Positions 23,364 through 33,288 are shown, numbered from the stretch's first letter. The stretch is DNA of 64,000 nucleotides from CAZPAH01 sp964584495 (GCA_964584495.1 CAZPAH010000001.1:1-64000), one strand, 5' to 3'. The notes: generated by a model not told the origin, from the letters alone. Program-made: numbers and translations.

Positions 23364-24974
23364 TCAAGGGTCACCGCCCTCTCCCTCATCTCCAGCTCCA
23401 GAAAGGAGCTTGTGGATCTCCCATGCGAGATCTTCCATCGAATAGGGTTTCTGGATAAAGTCCACCCTTCCGCCCTTGATCAGGTCCTCGCCGAGCGAAA
23501 TCCTGTTGTACCCGCTCGAAAGCAGCACGAAGACATCGCTGCTCTGCTCCCTGATCTTTCCCAGGACATCCTTGCCGCTTCCGCCCGGCATCACCATGTC
23601 CAGGATGACCATGCTCAACTCGTCCTTGAGCTCGTAGTAGCGCTTCAGCCCCTCGTCGGCGTCCCCGGCGGTCACGGGCCTGTAACCGAGCTTTGTCAGG
23701 ATTTCGACGCCCAATTCCCGTATCAGCTCCTCGTCGTCTATGAGAAGTATCAGTTCCCCGTTTCCCGGGGGCACCTCGCGTCTCTCTTCTCTCGCCTCCA
23801 CGTCCGGAAGGCTCTCCGCGCCGGCCGGCAGATAGATATTGAAAACCGTTCCGCTTCCGACCTCGCTGTAGACATTTATCAGCCCCCCATGGCTGTCCAT
23901 GATCCCGTAAACCATGTTCAGCCCCAGCCCCGTACCGTCGCCACGCTTCTTTGTGGTGAAGAACGGCTCGAAGATCCTCGCCCTCGTCTCCTGATCCATT
24001 CCAGTTCCCGTATCCGAGATCGATATCTTGACGTAGTTGCCCGTTCTCATGTTCCAGCTGAGCTTCGGGAAGGTCTCGTCCAGAAAAACGTTCTCGCTCG
24101 AGATCGTCAGCTTACCCCCTTCGGGCATCGCATCCCTCGCGTTGAGGCAGACGTTGAGAAATCCCTGCTCGAGCTGCCCGGCCGCCCCCATGATCGCCTT
24201 GAGCTTCTTCTCGAGGTTCATCTCTATGATGATCCTCTTGTCGATCGTTCTCTCCAGCAGCTTGACGACCTCCCTGAGAAGCACGTTGCAGTTGACCGGC
24301 TTCTGCTCCGGGGAGCTGTCCCTTGAAAGCGTCAAAAGACGGTCGGTGAGGGCCGAAGCTTTTCTGGCCGCTCTTTCGATTATCTCCAGATATACCCTGA
24401 ACTCATGATCCTGGGCGACGAGATCCATCATGAAGGTCGTATACCCGAGGATACCCTCGAGCAGGTTATTGAAATCGTGCGCTATCCCCCCGGCCATCTC
24501 CCCGACGGTCTCCATCTTCTGGGAATGTTGCAGGAGCTCCTGGAGATGTTTCTTCTCCGTGTTGTCGAGCAGAAATTGGAGATACCCGGTCACCACTCCC
24601 TTTCCGTCGACACGGGGGGTCATGCTGAATGTGATCTCCTTCTCCGTTCCATCCTTCCGCCTTATCCTCATCTCGAGATTCTTGATGACCGCCGATCGGG
24701 ATAGAGCCCCGTCTATTTCTTCCCTCTCGTCGTTAGGATAGAGCCCCTGGGGGGCCGTTTTCCCGAGCAAGTCCTCGAGGGTATACCCGGTGATCTTCTC
24801 CGCTCCGGCGTTGAACACCCTGTACCTTCCGCCGGGGTCGAGAACGGCTATTCCGATAGCGTCGTTTTCCAGGACGGACAGCGCCAGGCCTTTCATTCCG
24901 TCATACGTCTCCGTGACGGTATCCGGCGCCTCGGGCACAGGTCCTGGCTTCTCGCGCGCTTCCCTCGTTCCCAT
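23364..24974 (-). CDS. PAS-domain hybrid sensor histidine kinase with C-terminal receiver
   Basis: Cytoplasmic hybrid kinase of 536 aa with no membrane segments. Residues about 30-150 form a PAS domain (GIAVLDPGGRYRVFNAGAEK). The HisKA phospho-acceptor histidine is in GEMAGGIAHDFNNLL (about residue 170), followed by the ATPase motifs NARDAMPEGG, SDTGTGMD and GTGLGLNMVYGI. A receiver domain from about residue 405 has acidic DDEE, a phospho-acceptor Asp in VILDMVMPGGSG, and the conserved Lys in FIQKPYS. It lies 6 nt downstream of a second kinase of the same design, so the two are probably co-expressed. There is no DNA-binding output domain, so the downstream target must be encoded elsewhere. 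Confidence 0.93.
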   Translation of the reverse strand: MGTREAREKPGPVPEAPDTVTETYDGMKGLALSVLENDAIGIAVLDPGGRYRVFNAGAEKITGYTLEDLLGKTAPQGLYPNDEREEIDGALSRSAVIKNLEMRIRRKDGTEKEITFSMTPRVDGKGVVTGYLQFLLDNTEKKHLQELLQHSQKMETVGEMAGGIAHDFNNLLEGILGYTTFMMDLVAQDHEFRVYLEIIERAARKASALTDRLLTLSRDSSPEQKPVNCNVLLREVVKLLERTIDKRIIIEMNLEKKLKAIMGAAGQLEQGFLNVCLNARDAMPEGGKLTISSENVFLDETFPKLSWNMRTGNYVKISISDTGTGMDQETRARIFEPFFTTKKRGDGTGLGLNMVYGIMDSHGGLINVYSEVGSGTVFNIYLPAGAESLPDVEAREERREVPPGNGELILLIDDEELIRELGVEILTKLGYRPVTAGDADEGLKRYYELKDELSMVILDMVMPGGSGKDVLGKIREQSSDVFVLLSSGYNRISLGEDLIKGGRVDFIQKPYSMEDLAWEIHKLLSGAGDEGEGGDP

Positions 24975-24980
24975 TTCCGG

Positions 24981-27146
24981 TCACTTTCCGGCCATCGGGC
25001 CGCTTATCTTCACCGCCTCATGCAGAACACGAGACATATCCTTCAGCCTGTAGGGCTTGACCAGGAAGGATATGGCCCCCTCGTTCAGGATCTTCTGGAT
25101 AACGGAGTCTTCGCAGTATCCGCTCGATAATATCACCGGCAATTCCGGATCGATCTCCCTCAATCTGTGGAACGTCTCCTGCCCGTTCATCTCGGGCATG
25201 ACCAGGTCCAGCAGCACCAGGTCCACCTTCTGCTCCCCGACTATCTCGATAGCCTCGTATCCGGAAAGCGCCGTCGAGACCTCGTACCCGAGCTTCCGCA
25301 GCATGTCGGAGGCGAGGCTGAGTATTATCTCTTCGTCGTCCACCACCAGCACCCTGCGTGGTCCGGCCGAAACGCTTTCCTCCGCATGCACGGCCGCCTC
25401 GAGATCCCTGTCGGTCACCGGCAGGAACACCTGCACCTCCGTTCCGGCGCCCACGTTGCTGGACATGAGCATCCGCCCCCTGTGCCCCTCTATTATCCCG
25501 ATCGATGCGGGTATGCCGAGACCCTTGCGGTTCTTGTCCTTCTTCGTCGTGAAAAACGGGTCCGCCGCTCGCCTGAGCACCTCGGATTCCATTCCCGCTC
25601 CATGATCCTTCACTATTATCCGGATATACTCCCCCGTTTTCATCCCTTCCTTGAAGGCGGGGTGGTCCCTGTCCATCCTCTGATTTTCTATCGAGATATT
25701 AATGACCCCCCCGTTGGGCATCGATTCCCTCGCGTTCATGCAGATATTGAGAAAGGCTTCGTACATCTGGGCGGGATCCCCCTCTATGTTGATCATCTCC
25801 GCCCTGCTTATCCTTGAGACCGAGATATGGTCCATCGGGAGAATGCAGCTCCTCGTGGCGCGGGCGAGGACCTCCCCGACATCCATCACCTCGAGATTGT
25901 ACCGACCCTTTCTCGACATGGAAAGAAGCTGTCGGGTGAGCCTCGTCGCCCTGGCCCCGGCTTCCTCTATCTTCCTCAGCTGCATCACCCTCTCGTCGTA
26001 CTCCGGGAGGGAGTTCCTGACGAGCGAGGCATATCCCATCATCGCTCCGATAAGATTGTTGTAGTCGTGCGCCACTCCGCCCGCAAGGGTGGCGACGCTT
26101 TCAAGGTGCTTTCCATCGAGAGCGTTCTGCTCCAGCATCCGGCTCTTGCTTACGTTTTCCAACGTGCCCTGTATGGCCCTGCTTCCCTTGAAATCTATCG
26201 AATGAAGATGTATCTCTACTTCCGCTCCCGATGCGGCCAGCCTGTATACATGGTAGTACTTTTTCGGTGGAGCGTCCTCCTCGTGCAGGAACCTTTCGAT
26301 CATTCCATGGAGATCCGCCGCATCCTCCCCTATCAGAAAATCCTCCAGCCTTCCCCCCTTCACCCTCTCCGCGGGCGCGCCGAGAAGATCGGGTAGCCTT
26401 TCGCTGAAGAACTCCAGCCTCCCGTATGTAATAAGGAAGAATTGGCGCTCGCACGTGTCGATCAGCGCCTTGTACTTGCTCAGCTCCTTGTCCAGTGCGC
26501 GGATCTCCAGCCTTCGCTCCACCGCCAGCGCCAGCGTCTCCGAGAACTTCCCGATCAGCTCCTTCTCGGTTTCCGTGAAATCCCCTTCCGGGGTGAGGGC
26601 CAGTATCATAAGAGGCTCGCCCGAACGGTTTCTCTGGCTGATGAGGGTCGTTTTACGGCTTCCGTCGTCCTCTATCTTTCTGAAGATCGAGGCGAACGTG
26701 TCCTCGGCTAAGACCATCTCCTCGGCGAGCATCGTCAGCATCGCCTCCACATCATGTACCCCGAGAGTAACCGGCTTCTTCGTGGAAAAAACCGTCTCGA
26801 GCCACGCGTCCACCTTCCGCGAGCTTCCGTTCTCGTAAGAGAATCCCTTCAGGTAGTGGAAATTGCCTTCCTTCGAGGATACGGTTCTTATGGTGGTCCG
26901 CATGCCCTTGAGATCTCTGATAACGATCGCCGCGTGCTGTAGATCGAAAAGATCGATAAGGTAGTTTGAGACGGCGTTCAGGGCATCATCGATAGATTCC
27001 TGGGCCAGGAGGTTTTTACACATGAAGATGGCGCTGTCAAGCCCCAGCATTTCCCTGCCGGAGCGGGGTTCGCTCTTGCGGCTTCTCCCTGCGGTCGCCT
27101 TCTTGCTCTCTTTTCCCCCGTTGTCGTGCAGGCCGGATTCTTTCAT
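24981..27146 (-). CDS. GAF/PAS hybrid sensor histidine kinase with C-terminal receiver
   Basis: Cytoplasmic hybrid kinase of 721 aa. A basic N-terminus is followed by a GAF-like domain (about residues 40-215), a PAS-like region (about 225-335), then HisKA with LAGGVAHDYNNLIGAMMGY, ATPase motifs NARESMPNGG, DHGAGM and GLGIPASIGI, and a receiver domain from about 595 with DDEE, VDLVLLDLVMPEMNG and FLVKPYR. GAGGAGAG precedes the ATG. It resembles the next gene so closely in its catalytic half that a tandem duplication with later change of the sensor part is likely. The signal is unknown. Confidence 0.92.
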   Translation of the reverse strand: MKESGLHDNGGKESKKATAGRSRKSEPRSGREMLGLDSAIFMCKNLLAQESIDDALNAVSNYLIDLFDLQHAAIVIRDLKGMRTTIRTVSSKEGNFHYLKGFSYENGSSRKVDAWLETVFSTKKPVTLGVHDVEAMLTMLAEEMVLAEDTFASIFRKIEDDGSRKTTLISQRNRSGEPLMILALTPEGDFTETEKELIGKFSETLALAVERRLEIRALDKELSKYKALIDTCERQFFLITYGRLEFFSERLPDLLGAPAERVKGGRLEDFLIGEDAADLHGMIERFLHEEDAPPKKYYHVYRLAASGAEVEIHLHSIDFKGSRAIQGTLENVSKSRMLEQNALDGKHLESVATLAGGVAHDYNNLIGAMMGYASLVRNSLPEYDERVMQLRKIEEAGARATRLTRQLLSMSRKGRYNLEVMDVGEVLARATRSCILPMDHISVSRISRAEMINIEGDPAQMYEAFLNICMNARESMPNGGVINISIENQRMDRDHPAFKEGMKTGEYIRIIVKDHGAGMESEVLRRAADPFFTTKKDKNRKGLGIPASIGIIEGHRGRMLMSSNVGAGTEVQVFLPVTDRDLEAAVHAEESVSAGPRRVLVVDDEEIILSLASDMLRKLGYEVSTALSGYEAIEIVGEQKVDLVLLDLVMPEMNGQETFHRLREIDPELPVILSSGYCEDSVIQKILNEGAISFLVKPYRLKDMSRVLHEAVKISGPMAGK

Positions 27147-27285
27147 CTCTCCTCGGTCCCCGCGGAAAAAGTGATATCCTCCGGGTTACCCTTCCATCAC
27201 ATTGAATCAGATCGACGGCCTCCCGGTCAATAACCTTTTATTTCCGCATCCCCTACCGAGCCTCTTGGTAGCCGGCTTAAATCCG

Positions 27286-27315
27286 AAAAAAACGGGCGCC
27301 CGGAATGACGCCCGT
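27286..27315 (-). terminator. Rho-independent terminator after the CsgG-family gene
   Basis: On the minus strand a 7-bp stem ACGGGCG/CGCCCGT with a 10-nt loop is followed by seven T residues. It lies about 50 nt after the stop codon. Confidence 0.85.
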
Positions 27316-27363
27316 CCATTCTTTCGATTTCATCCTCGTCCCGGCCGAGGGGTCCGGTGCCGG

Positions 27364-28269
27364 CTACTTCAGGGAAACCATGTCCCCCGTCTCGAAGCCG
27401 CTTCCTTCCACAGCCTCCACCGTCGTGATCCCATCCTCCACCTCGGTGGCCTTAACGACGCCCACGTTCTCGTAGAGAACCTTGAGGATCTTGCCGGTCT
27501 TGGGGTGCTTGACGACCTTGGTCCTGCGCTTTACCTCGAAGACCATCCCATTCTTTATGCCAAGCTCGGTTCCCCCGTCTATGAAGAGCAGATCGTCGGC
27601 GGTGATCAGAAGCCCCTGCCAGGGCCGATTCGCCACCTGCTCCTCGAGCTTTTCTACGATTCCGTTGATAACCTTCCGCGTCGCCTTGCCAACAACATGA
27701 TCGTCGAATTTCTTCTGGTCTCCGAAGCTGAACTCGTTGGTCGAGAGGCCCAGCGAGCGCGAGGTTTCCTCCTTGGTCACAGCGTCAGCCCAGAGCACCT
27801 CGCCGGTGCCGATATCGATCAGACGCAGGTCGACCGCCACCCGTCCCGTGTACGAGCCGACGCCTGCCCTGCCTCCCAGCTTCTTAAGGGCTCCTCCCGC
27901 CTTGCTCTCCTTGTAGCCGAACTCTGTTATGGTGGCTTTCACAAGAATATCGCCGATCTCGAGCTTCTGCTCGACATTCGCGTTGGGGTTGGCGAGATCG
28001 GACATGCTCAGGTTCTTCTCGGCCAGCAACTCGTCGAGCGCCGCGCGTTCGAAAACGCGGAACTTGCCAGTCTTGACAAGCGCCGTGATGAGCATGTCGG
28101 CCATGCCGGTTCCGGGATGCGGGCCGTGGTACCAGGTGTGCTGGGACTTATCCACGAACTCGCCCACGATGACGCGGAACTTGATCGCCGGTTCCTGCGC
28201 CCCGGCGATCGAGGCCAGGGCGGCCGTGAGGATCAGAGCCGCCATCAGGCTCAAAGAGATTTTCTTCAT
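27364..28269 (-). CDS. CsgG/HfaB-family envelope protein
   Basis: Exported protein of 301 aa with a signal peptide ending near IAGAQ (residue 24). No lipobox Cys follows, unlike CsgG itself. The CsgG-like core runs from about residue 30 to 205: VIVGEFVDKSQ, GTGMADMLITALVKTGKFRVFERAALDELLAEKNL, ILVKATITEFG and VDLRLIDIGTGEVLWADA. The C-terminal 80 residues form a small beta-rich domain (ELGIKNGMVFEVKRRTKVV) that resembles an OB-like or SH3-like fold. CsgG forms the curli secretion pore and relatives build other envelope structures. There are no curli genes nearby, so a secretion role is not established. Confidence 0.8.
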   Translation of the reverse strand: MKKISLSLMAALILTAALASIAGAQEPAIKFRVIVGEFVDKSQHTWYHGPHPGTGMADMLITALVKTGKFRVFERAALDELLAEKNLSMSDLANPNANVEQKLEIGDILVKATITEFGYKESKAGGALKKLGGRAGVGSYTGRVAVDLRLIDIGTGEVLWADAVTKEETSRSLGLSTNEFSFGDQKKFDDHVVGKATRKVINGIVEKLEEQVANRPWQGLLITADDLLFIDGGTELGIKNGMVFEVKRRTKVVKHPKTGKILKVLYENVGVVKATEVEDGITTVEAVEGSGFETGDMVSLK

Positions 28270-28392
28270 CGTTCAACCCCTCTCTCTATTCCGGTTAAAA
28301 GAAATCAACCCGCCTCCGTTCGGCCCGCCGCGCACCGCCCCACAGGGACCAGGTCCGGCTTTTCGAACAGGGCGCTTATTTACAATCCCGGC

Positions 28393-28917
28393 TTACTGCA
28401 GCTCTTCGACCTTTTTCTTCATCGCCTTCCAATCGAAGCTCTTCGCTATCTTCATCCCCTCTTCCTCCTTGATCCCCTCGAAGGTCAGGATGAAGACTGC
28501 GCCTTTATCTTTTTCGGGGGTGAGAACAACCGTTATTGAGCCCGTTTCATCATCTTTTTCAAACAGCAAATGAACGGGGAACCCGTCGATCTCCTTCATC
28601 TCGAGCTTGCCTTCCGACGACTCGTATTTCATCTCTCCCTGTCCCCCGTATGCCCCCGCCATCGAGCCCTGCCCTATAGTTATCATGGCGCTGATCTCGT
28701 TGTCCCCCTTCTTGTACGTTCTCATCGCCTGGACCATCTTCATCCCCATCATGTCCATCTCCATCCCCTCGGGATCTTCTCCCTTCCATCCCTTGACATC
28801 TTTCAGAAGCCCGTAAAGCTGCTCGTGTTTCTCCGCGTGAAGGTCCGCCGGAGCGACCGCCTGGAACAGAAAAACGACGGCCAGCGTCAGGGCCGAAAAG
28901 AGCGTTGCTCTAAGCAT
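28393..28917 (-). CDS. Hypothetical exported protein
   Basis: Small exported protein of 174 aa with a signal peptide (ALTLAVVFLFQAVAPADLHA, cleavage near residue 28). The mature part is rich in Met, Gly and Lys, with EGMEMDMMGMKMVQAMRTY, and alternates short strands. A strong GGGAGGAATT site precedes the ATG. It lies 123 nt upstream of the CsgG-family gene in the same direction and may belong to the same transcript. I do not recognise the family; the pattern is that of a small beta-sheet lipid- or metal-associated periplasmic protein, but no motif supports a function. Confidence 0.7.
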   Translation of the reverse strand: MLRATLFSALTLAVVFLFQAVAPADLHAEKHEQLYGLLKDVKGWKGEDPEGMEMDMMGMKMVQAMRTYKKGDNEISAMITIGQGSMAGAYGGQGEMKYESSEGKLEMKEIDGFPVHLLFEKDDETGSITVVLTPEKDKGAVFILTFEGIKEEEGMKIAKSFDWKAMKKKVEELQ

Positions 28918-29247
28918 TCGAATTCCTCCCGTTCAAGAAAACCCCCTTATTTACAGCTTAAGATACCTTGCCTTCGAGAAAAAATATTACACCATTCCCC
29001 AGCCGCAATAAACAAAAAAGTTGCCATATGAAACTATCTTCTTGCCGGCCGGGCGGTTCCGCCGATCCGTCCGTGGGAAACGGACGTCTCTCCCCCGGCT
29101 GGCCGAAACGGGCCCGGGCCAGGGATAAAACAGCTTGACGCTGACGCTTCGGCGTTGCTAGGTTTCATTTGCGGCCTCGTAACTTTCCCCCCGGGGCCGT
29201 CCGAGCGAGGCGCCCGCCCGCCGGTTTTCGAACAGACTGGAGGCGTT
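28918..29247. other. Intergenic region between divergent exported-protein and M20 genes
   Basis: No gene is seen. The part next to the M20 gene can form several hairpins, among them CGTCCGT/ACGGACG with a 5-nt loop (29068-29086) and a short ACGC-UUCG-GCGU hairpin. The part next to the minus-strand gene is AT-rich. I could not match it to a riboswitch family or a convincing promoter. Confidence 0.4.
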
Positions 29248-30486
29248 ATGGATTCGAAGATGATCAAAAAGATATATGACAAGATAGACGGTTATGCAGA
29301 TTCGATGATAGAGTTGCAGACGGGCTTGACCGCTATCCCCGCCCTCGGACCGGAGAACGACGGAGAGGGAGAGGCCGAAAAGGCGGCGTTTCTCGAAGAG
29401 TGGCTGGAAAGAGAGATCGGATTCGATATCGTCGAGCACTACGATGCCCCGGACGACAGAGTCCCCTCGGGCTCGAGGCCGAATATCATAGCAATCATGA
29501 AAGGCTCTTCCTCCGACAGGAAGATCTGGGTCATGGGACACATCGACGTGGTCCCTCCGGGCGACCTTAATAAGTGGGACACCGACCCCTATAAAGTTGT
29601 TGTCAAGGACGGCAAGTTGTTCGGCCGTGGTACCGAGGATAACCAGCACGGGATCGTCATTCCCCTCTTCGCCCTCAAAGCGATCAAGGAGCTCGGCTTC
29701 CCCCTGCCCTACGACGTCGGGGTGGCCCTTGTCTCCGACGAGGAGACGGGAAGCGGACACGGCATAGGATACCTGCTGGACAAATGTGCCCGTTTCGGCA
29801 AGGACGATTTCATTCTCGTCCCCGACGCGGGCGAGCCGAGCGGGGCGATGATAGAGGTGGCGGAGAAATCGATCTATTGGCTGAAGGTCGAGACTAAAGG
29901 GAAGCAGTGCCACGCCTCGACCCCCGCGGCGGGAGTCAACGCTCATTTCGCCGCGGCTAACCTGATAACGCGCCTCGCCGCTCTTTACGATATTTTCGAT
30001 CTTCGCGACGAGGTTTTCGATCCACCGATATCGACCTTCGAAGCGACGAAGAAGGAGGCGAACGTACCCAATATAAACACGATTCCCGGTGACGACGTCT
30101 TTTACCTCGACATGCGCGTGCTGCCCGGGATCGATCTCGCCGATGTCGATTCCGAGATAAGGAATATCGCCGATGGCGTGGAGAAGGAGTTCGACGTCAA
30201 GATAACGACATCCTCGGCGCAGAAAGAGGTCGCTGCGCCGGCCACCGCCGCGGACGCTCCCGTTGTCAAGGCGCTCGCCGCGTCGATAAAGGATGTCTAC
30301 GGGATCGAAGCTCGTCCCATGGGTATAGGGGGTGGCACGGTCGCGGCATTCTTCAGGCGCAGGGGGTTTTCAGCCGTAGTCTGGTCGAAGATAGAGGATA
30401 CCTGCCACCAGCCGAACGAGTTTACAACGGTCGAAAATATGGTCGGGGACTCGAAGGTTCTCGCCCACCTGTTCATGCAGGGGTGA
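29248..30486 (+). CDS. M20-family metallopeptidase (dipeptidase/deacylase)
   Basis: Cytoplasmic metallopeptidase of 412 aa of the M20 / ArgE-DapE family. The zinc-site motifs are WVMGHIDVVPPGD, GRGTEDNQHG, SDEETGSGHG, and the C-terminal DTCHQPNEFTTVENM with its metal-binding His. The central dimerisation domain lies between residues about 195 and 305. GGAGG stands 5 nt before the ATG at 29248, and an upstream extension of the frame is unlikely. Close relatives cleave dipeptides or deacylate amino acids; the exact substrate is not visible. The gene stands alone and converges on the aldehyde dehydrogenase with one nucleotide between stops. Confidence 0.92.
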   Translation: MDSKMIKKIYDKIDGYADSMIELQTGLTAIPALGPENDGEGEAEKAAFLEEWLEREIGFDIVEHYDAPDDRVPSGSRPNIIAIMKGSSSDRKIWVMGHIDVVPPGDLNKWDTDPYKVVVKDGKLFGRGTEDNQHGIVIPLFALKAIKELGFPLPYDVGVALVSDEETGSGHGIGYLLDKCARFGKDDFILVPDAGEPSGAMIEVAEKSIYWLKVETKGKQCHASTPAAGVNAHFAAANLITRLAALYDIFDLRDEVFDPPISTFEATKKEANVPNINTIPGDDVFYLDMRVLPGIDLADVDSEIRNIADGVEKEFDVKITTSSAQKEVAAPATAADAPVVKALAASIKDVYGIEARPMGIGGGTVAAFFRRRGFSAVVWSKIEDTCHQPNEFTTVENMVGDSKVLAHLFMQG

Positions 30487-30487
30487 T

Positions 30488-31906
30488 TCAACCCGGCAGG
30501 ACCAAAAGCCTGGTTTCGCAAAGCTCCCTAATCGCGTACCTCAACCCTTCGCGGCCGGTCCCCGATTCCTTCACGCCACCGTAAGGCATCCTGTCGACCC
30601 TGAATGTCGGTACATCCCCCGCGATCACCCCGCCGACCTCGAGTTCCTCGAAAGCCTTTCTTATCCTGCCGAAATCGCGCGTGTATACCCCCGCCTGCAG
30701 ACCGTACTTCGAGTCGTTCACGGATTCGACCGCCTCGTCGAAATCGTCGTACCCGAAAACGGCGGCGACCGGCCCGAAGACCTCCTCGTCCACCACCTTC
30801 ATCCCTGCGGCGGCGTTCCTGATGACGGCCGGCTCGATGAAAGCGCCCTTTCTGCGCCCGCCGCAGACGAGGTTCGCTCCCCCCGCGAGCGCTTCCTCTA
30901 CCCAGCTCTCGACCCTCACCGCCTCGCCCTGCGTAATCATCGGCCCGATCTCGGTGTCCTCATCCTCGGGATCTCCGGTCTTCAGCGAGGACACCCTCCC
31001 GGAGAAATCCTTAAGGAAATCTTCCAAGATGCTGTTGTGAACGAATACCCTCTGAACCGATATGCATACCTGCCCCGAAAAGGCATATGCGCCGGTCACT
31101 ATCCTTTCCAGCGCTCCGGGCATATCGTCCCAGTCTTCATGCAGGATGACGGCGGCGTTCCCGCCGAGCTCGAGAGTGACCCTCTTGTCCCAGGCCTGCC
31201 TTTTCAACGCCCAGCCTACCGGCGCGCTCCCGGTGAATGTGACCTTGCGTATCCTTCGGTCGGAGCAGAGTCCGGATGCCTCCCTCCCCGTCATCGGCAA
31301 CACGCTCAGCATTCCGTCCACCGCCCCCGCCGAATCGATCACGTCGGCCAGCATGAGAGCGGTCAGCGGGGTCTCGCTCGACGGTTTCAATATCACGGGG
31401 CATCCCGCCGCGATGGCGGGGGCGATCTTGTGCGCTACCAGGTTCAGGGGGAAGTTGAACGGTGTTATGGCCAGAACCGGCCCAAGGGGAAACAGCCCGG
31501 TTATCCCGGCCTTTCCCCTTGTCGCGGGGGAGACGTCGAGGCGTATCACCTCTCCGGCGATCCCGCCGCACTCCCGGGCAGCCTCCCTGAAAGTCATCAC
31601 GGCCCTGGAGACCTCCCCCCTCGCATACTTCATCGGCTTGCCCGACTCCCGGGCTATCATCCGCGCGAACTTGTCGGCCTCAGCCTCCAGACCGAGGGCC
31701 GTTCTCTCAAGCAGCCCCTCCTTCTCGTAAGCCGGCATCTTCCTGGAAACGGCGAACGCCTCGGCAGCTTGGGAAACCGCCTTCTCTATGGATTCCTGTC
31801 CCGGCCTGAGGGCGCGCCCCACGATATCCCCGCTGTACGGGGAGGTGACGTCGAATATTTCCCCTTCGTGGGACCATCTCCCACAGAGATAACAGAGCTT
31901 TTCCAT
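30488..31906 (-). CDS. NAD(P)-dependent aldehyde dehydrogenase
   Basis: Aldehyde dehydrogenase superfamily enzyme of 472 aa that oxidises an aldehyde to a carboxylate. Visible motifs are ITPFNFPLNL, KPSSETPLT, the glutamate general base in LELGGNAA, the catalytic cysteine in SGQVCISVQR, and EEVFGPVAAV. The sequence is closest in style to the GapN / succinate-semialdehyde / lactaldehyde branch. An N-terminal CYLCGRW stretch with two cysteines replaces the usual start. It is divergent from the membrane protein with 89 nt between starts. It could act on aldehydes produced by the alcohol dehydrogenase 10 kb away, but nothing links them. Confidence 0.93.
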   Translation of the reverse strand: MEKLCYLCGRWSHEGEIFDVTSPYSGDIVGRALRPGQESIEKAVSQAAEAFAVSRKMPAYEKEGLLERTALGLEAEADKFARMIARESGKPMKYARGEVSRAVMTFREAARECGGIAGEVIRLDVSPATRGKAGITGLFPLGPVLAITPFNFPLNLVAHKIAPAIAAGCPVILKPSSETPLTALMLADVIDSAGAVDGMLSVLPMTGREASGLCSDRRIRKVTFTGSAPVGWALKRQAWDKRVTLELGGNAAVILHEDWDDMPGALERIVTGAYAFSGQVCISVQRVFVHNSILEDFLKDFSGRVSSLKTGDPEDEDTEIGPMITQGEAVRVESWVEEALAGGANLVCGGRRKGAFIEPAVIRNAAAGMKVVDEEVFGPVAAVFGYDDFDEAVESVNDSKYGLQAGVYTRDFGRIRKAFEELEVGGVIAGDVPTFRVDRMPYGGVKESGTGREGLRYAIRELCETRLLVLPG

Positions 31907-31995
31907 AAACCTCCCGCTTTCTCCAAATAGAATGTTCCCTTTTTACTGTTCATAATGGTACAATACATCGAAACTTGTTCCCGTGGGAGACCGCC

Positions 31996-33288
31996 ATGTT
32001 CACGAAAAACCTTTTTTTCCTGGCCGTTTTCCTCGTCCTGAGCTATCTCTTTTTCTGGATCTGCGTCGACAACGGTTTCTGGAACAGTTACGACTACGTT
32101 TCCCTCGAGAACAGCCTCCTTATGAAGGAGAATCTCTCCAACGCCTTCAACAGCCGGGACCCCTTCAAGTTTCAACCCCTTGTTTACAGCATTCACTATC
32201 TCCTGTTCAAATATTTCTTTTTCGACGCCAGAGGGTACTTCATTTTCAACATACTCCTTCACGGATTCAACTCGCTGCTCGTTTTCCTTCTGGTGAAGAC
32301 CATCCTGAAGGACCGGACCGTGGCTTTTCTCTCGGGTCTCCTCTTCGTTTTCACCGTCGGGAGCTATGGCAAATCGATAATGATAGCTTCGGGGCTGGAG
32401 GATCTAGTCATAACGTCGCTGACGCTTCTCACGATGATATTCTATTTCAAAAACGAGCTCGACAGCGGGGGTAAGATAGGGAGCGTAAAATATCTTTTCA
32501 CGCTTCTCTTCTTCGTCGCCTCGATCTTTACGAGGAGCACCAGCTTCTCGATACTCGGCGCCTTTCTGGCTTTCAACATCTTCTTCCGTTCTGAGACGGG
32601 TAAACCCGCATTCCACGCGGGCTTCATCATTCTCCTGTGCATCGCGGTCGTCTCGCTGGTAATCAAGACCACCGTCCTGCACTATTCGCCGCCCTTCTAC
32701 ACCAGGAACCCGGGTGCGCTGAAGTTCATCTTTTACGCTTTCAAGAACGTGATCAACTATCTCGTCAGGATGATATTCCCGATCCATACTTCCAACCTTG
32801 TCACCGATAGCGGGCCGGCCGTAAGGTTCATCTACCGTTTTGCTACGGAGATAAGGATTCTCATAGCCCTTACCGTTCTCTCCTACTCGTTCTTCGGTTT
32901 CGTTTTCGGTAACAGGGCCATACGTTTTTTCATCGCATGGACCTATATCATGGTCATCCCCTTCGCTTTCTTCCAGTTCCCCAACGACTGGCTGAACATC
33001 CGGCATCTCTATCTTGTTTCGGTGGGATTCGTCACGGTAATATCGGCCGGGGCCGTCTTCTGCTCCAGGCTTATCGCCTCCCACAGGTGGCGGCGTTTCG
33101 TTCCGTTCGCCGTGCCCGTCGCATTCATCGTCCTGTCCAGATTCATAGTGGTGCAGCTCGACCACAGCTACGAGATTAAGGCCGCCGCCGCCGCTACCGA
33201 CGAGTACAGGAAGGCCCTGACGGAAAAGTTTCCATATGTAAAAGACGAGGACGGGGTGCTGGAGATGATCGAGCAGCCGCCCCGCTGA
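31996..33288 (+). CDS. Multi-pass membrane protein, possibly a GT-C type glycosyltransferase
   Basis: Integral membrane protein of 430 aa with about ten hydrophobic segments. The first helix is followed by an extracytoplasmic loop with NSYDYVSLENSLL, where acidic residues occur as in GT-C glycosyltransferases of the PMT/ArnT/TMTC group. A later loop reads FPNDWLNIRHLYL. There is no C-terminal soluble domain beyond about 40 residues. The ATG at 31996 follows GGGAGA; an in-frame TTG at 31975 is less likely. Sugar transfer from a lipid carrier is a hypothesis from topology and the acidic loop only. Confidence 0.65.
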   Translation: MFTKNLFFLAVFLVLSYLFFWICVDNGFWNSYDYVSLENSLLMKENLSNAFNSRDPFKFQPLVYSIHYLLFKYFFFDARGYFIFNILLHGFNSLLVFLLVKTILKDRTVAFLSGLLFVFTVGSYGKSIMIASGLEDLVITSLTLLTMIFYFKNELDSGGKIGSVKYLFTLLFFVASIFTRSTSFSILGAFLAFNIFFRSETGKPAFHAGFIILLCIAVVSLVIKTTVLHYSPPFYTRNPGALKFIFYAFKNVINYLVRMIFPIHTSNLVTDSGPAVRFIYRFATEIRILIALTVLSYSFFGFVFGNRAIRFFIAWTYIMVIPFAFFQFPNDWLNIRHLYLVSVGFVTVISAGAVFCSRLIASHRWRRFVPFAVPVAFIVLSRFIVVQLDHSYEIKAAAAATDEYRKALTEKFPYVKDEDGVLEMIEQPPR

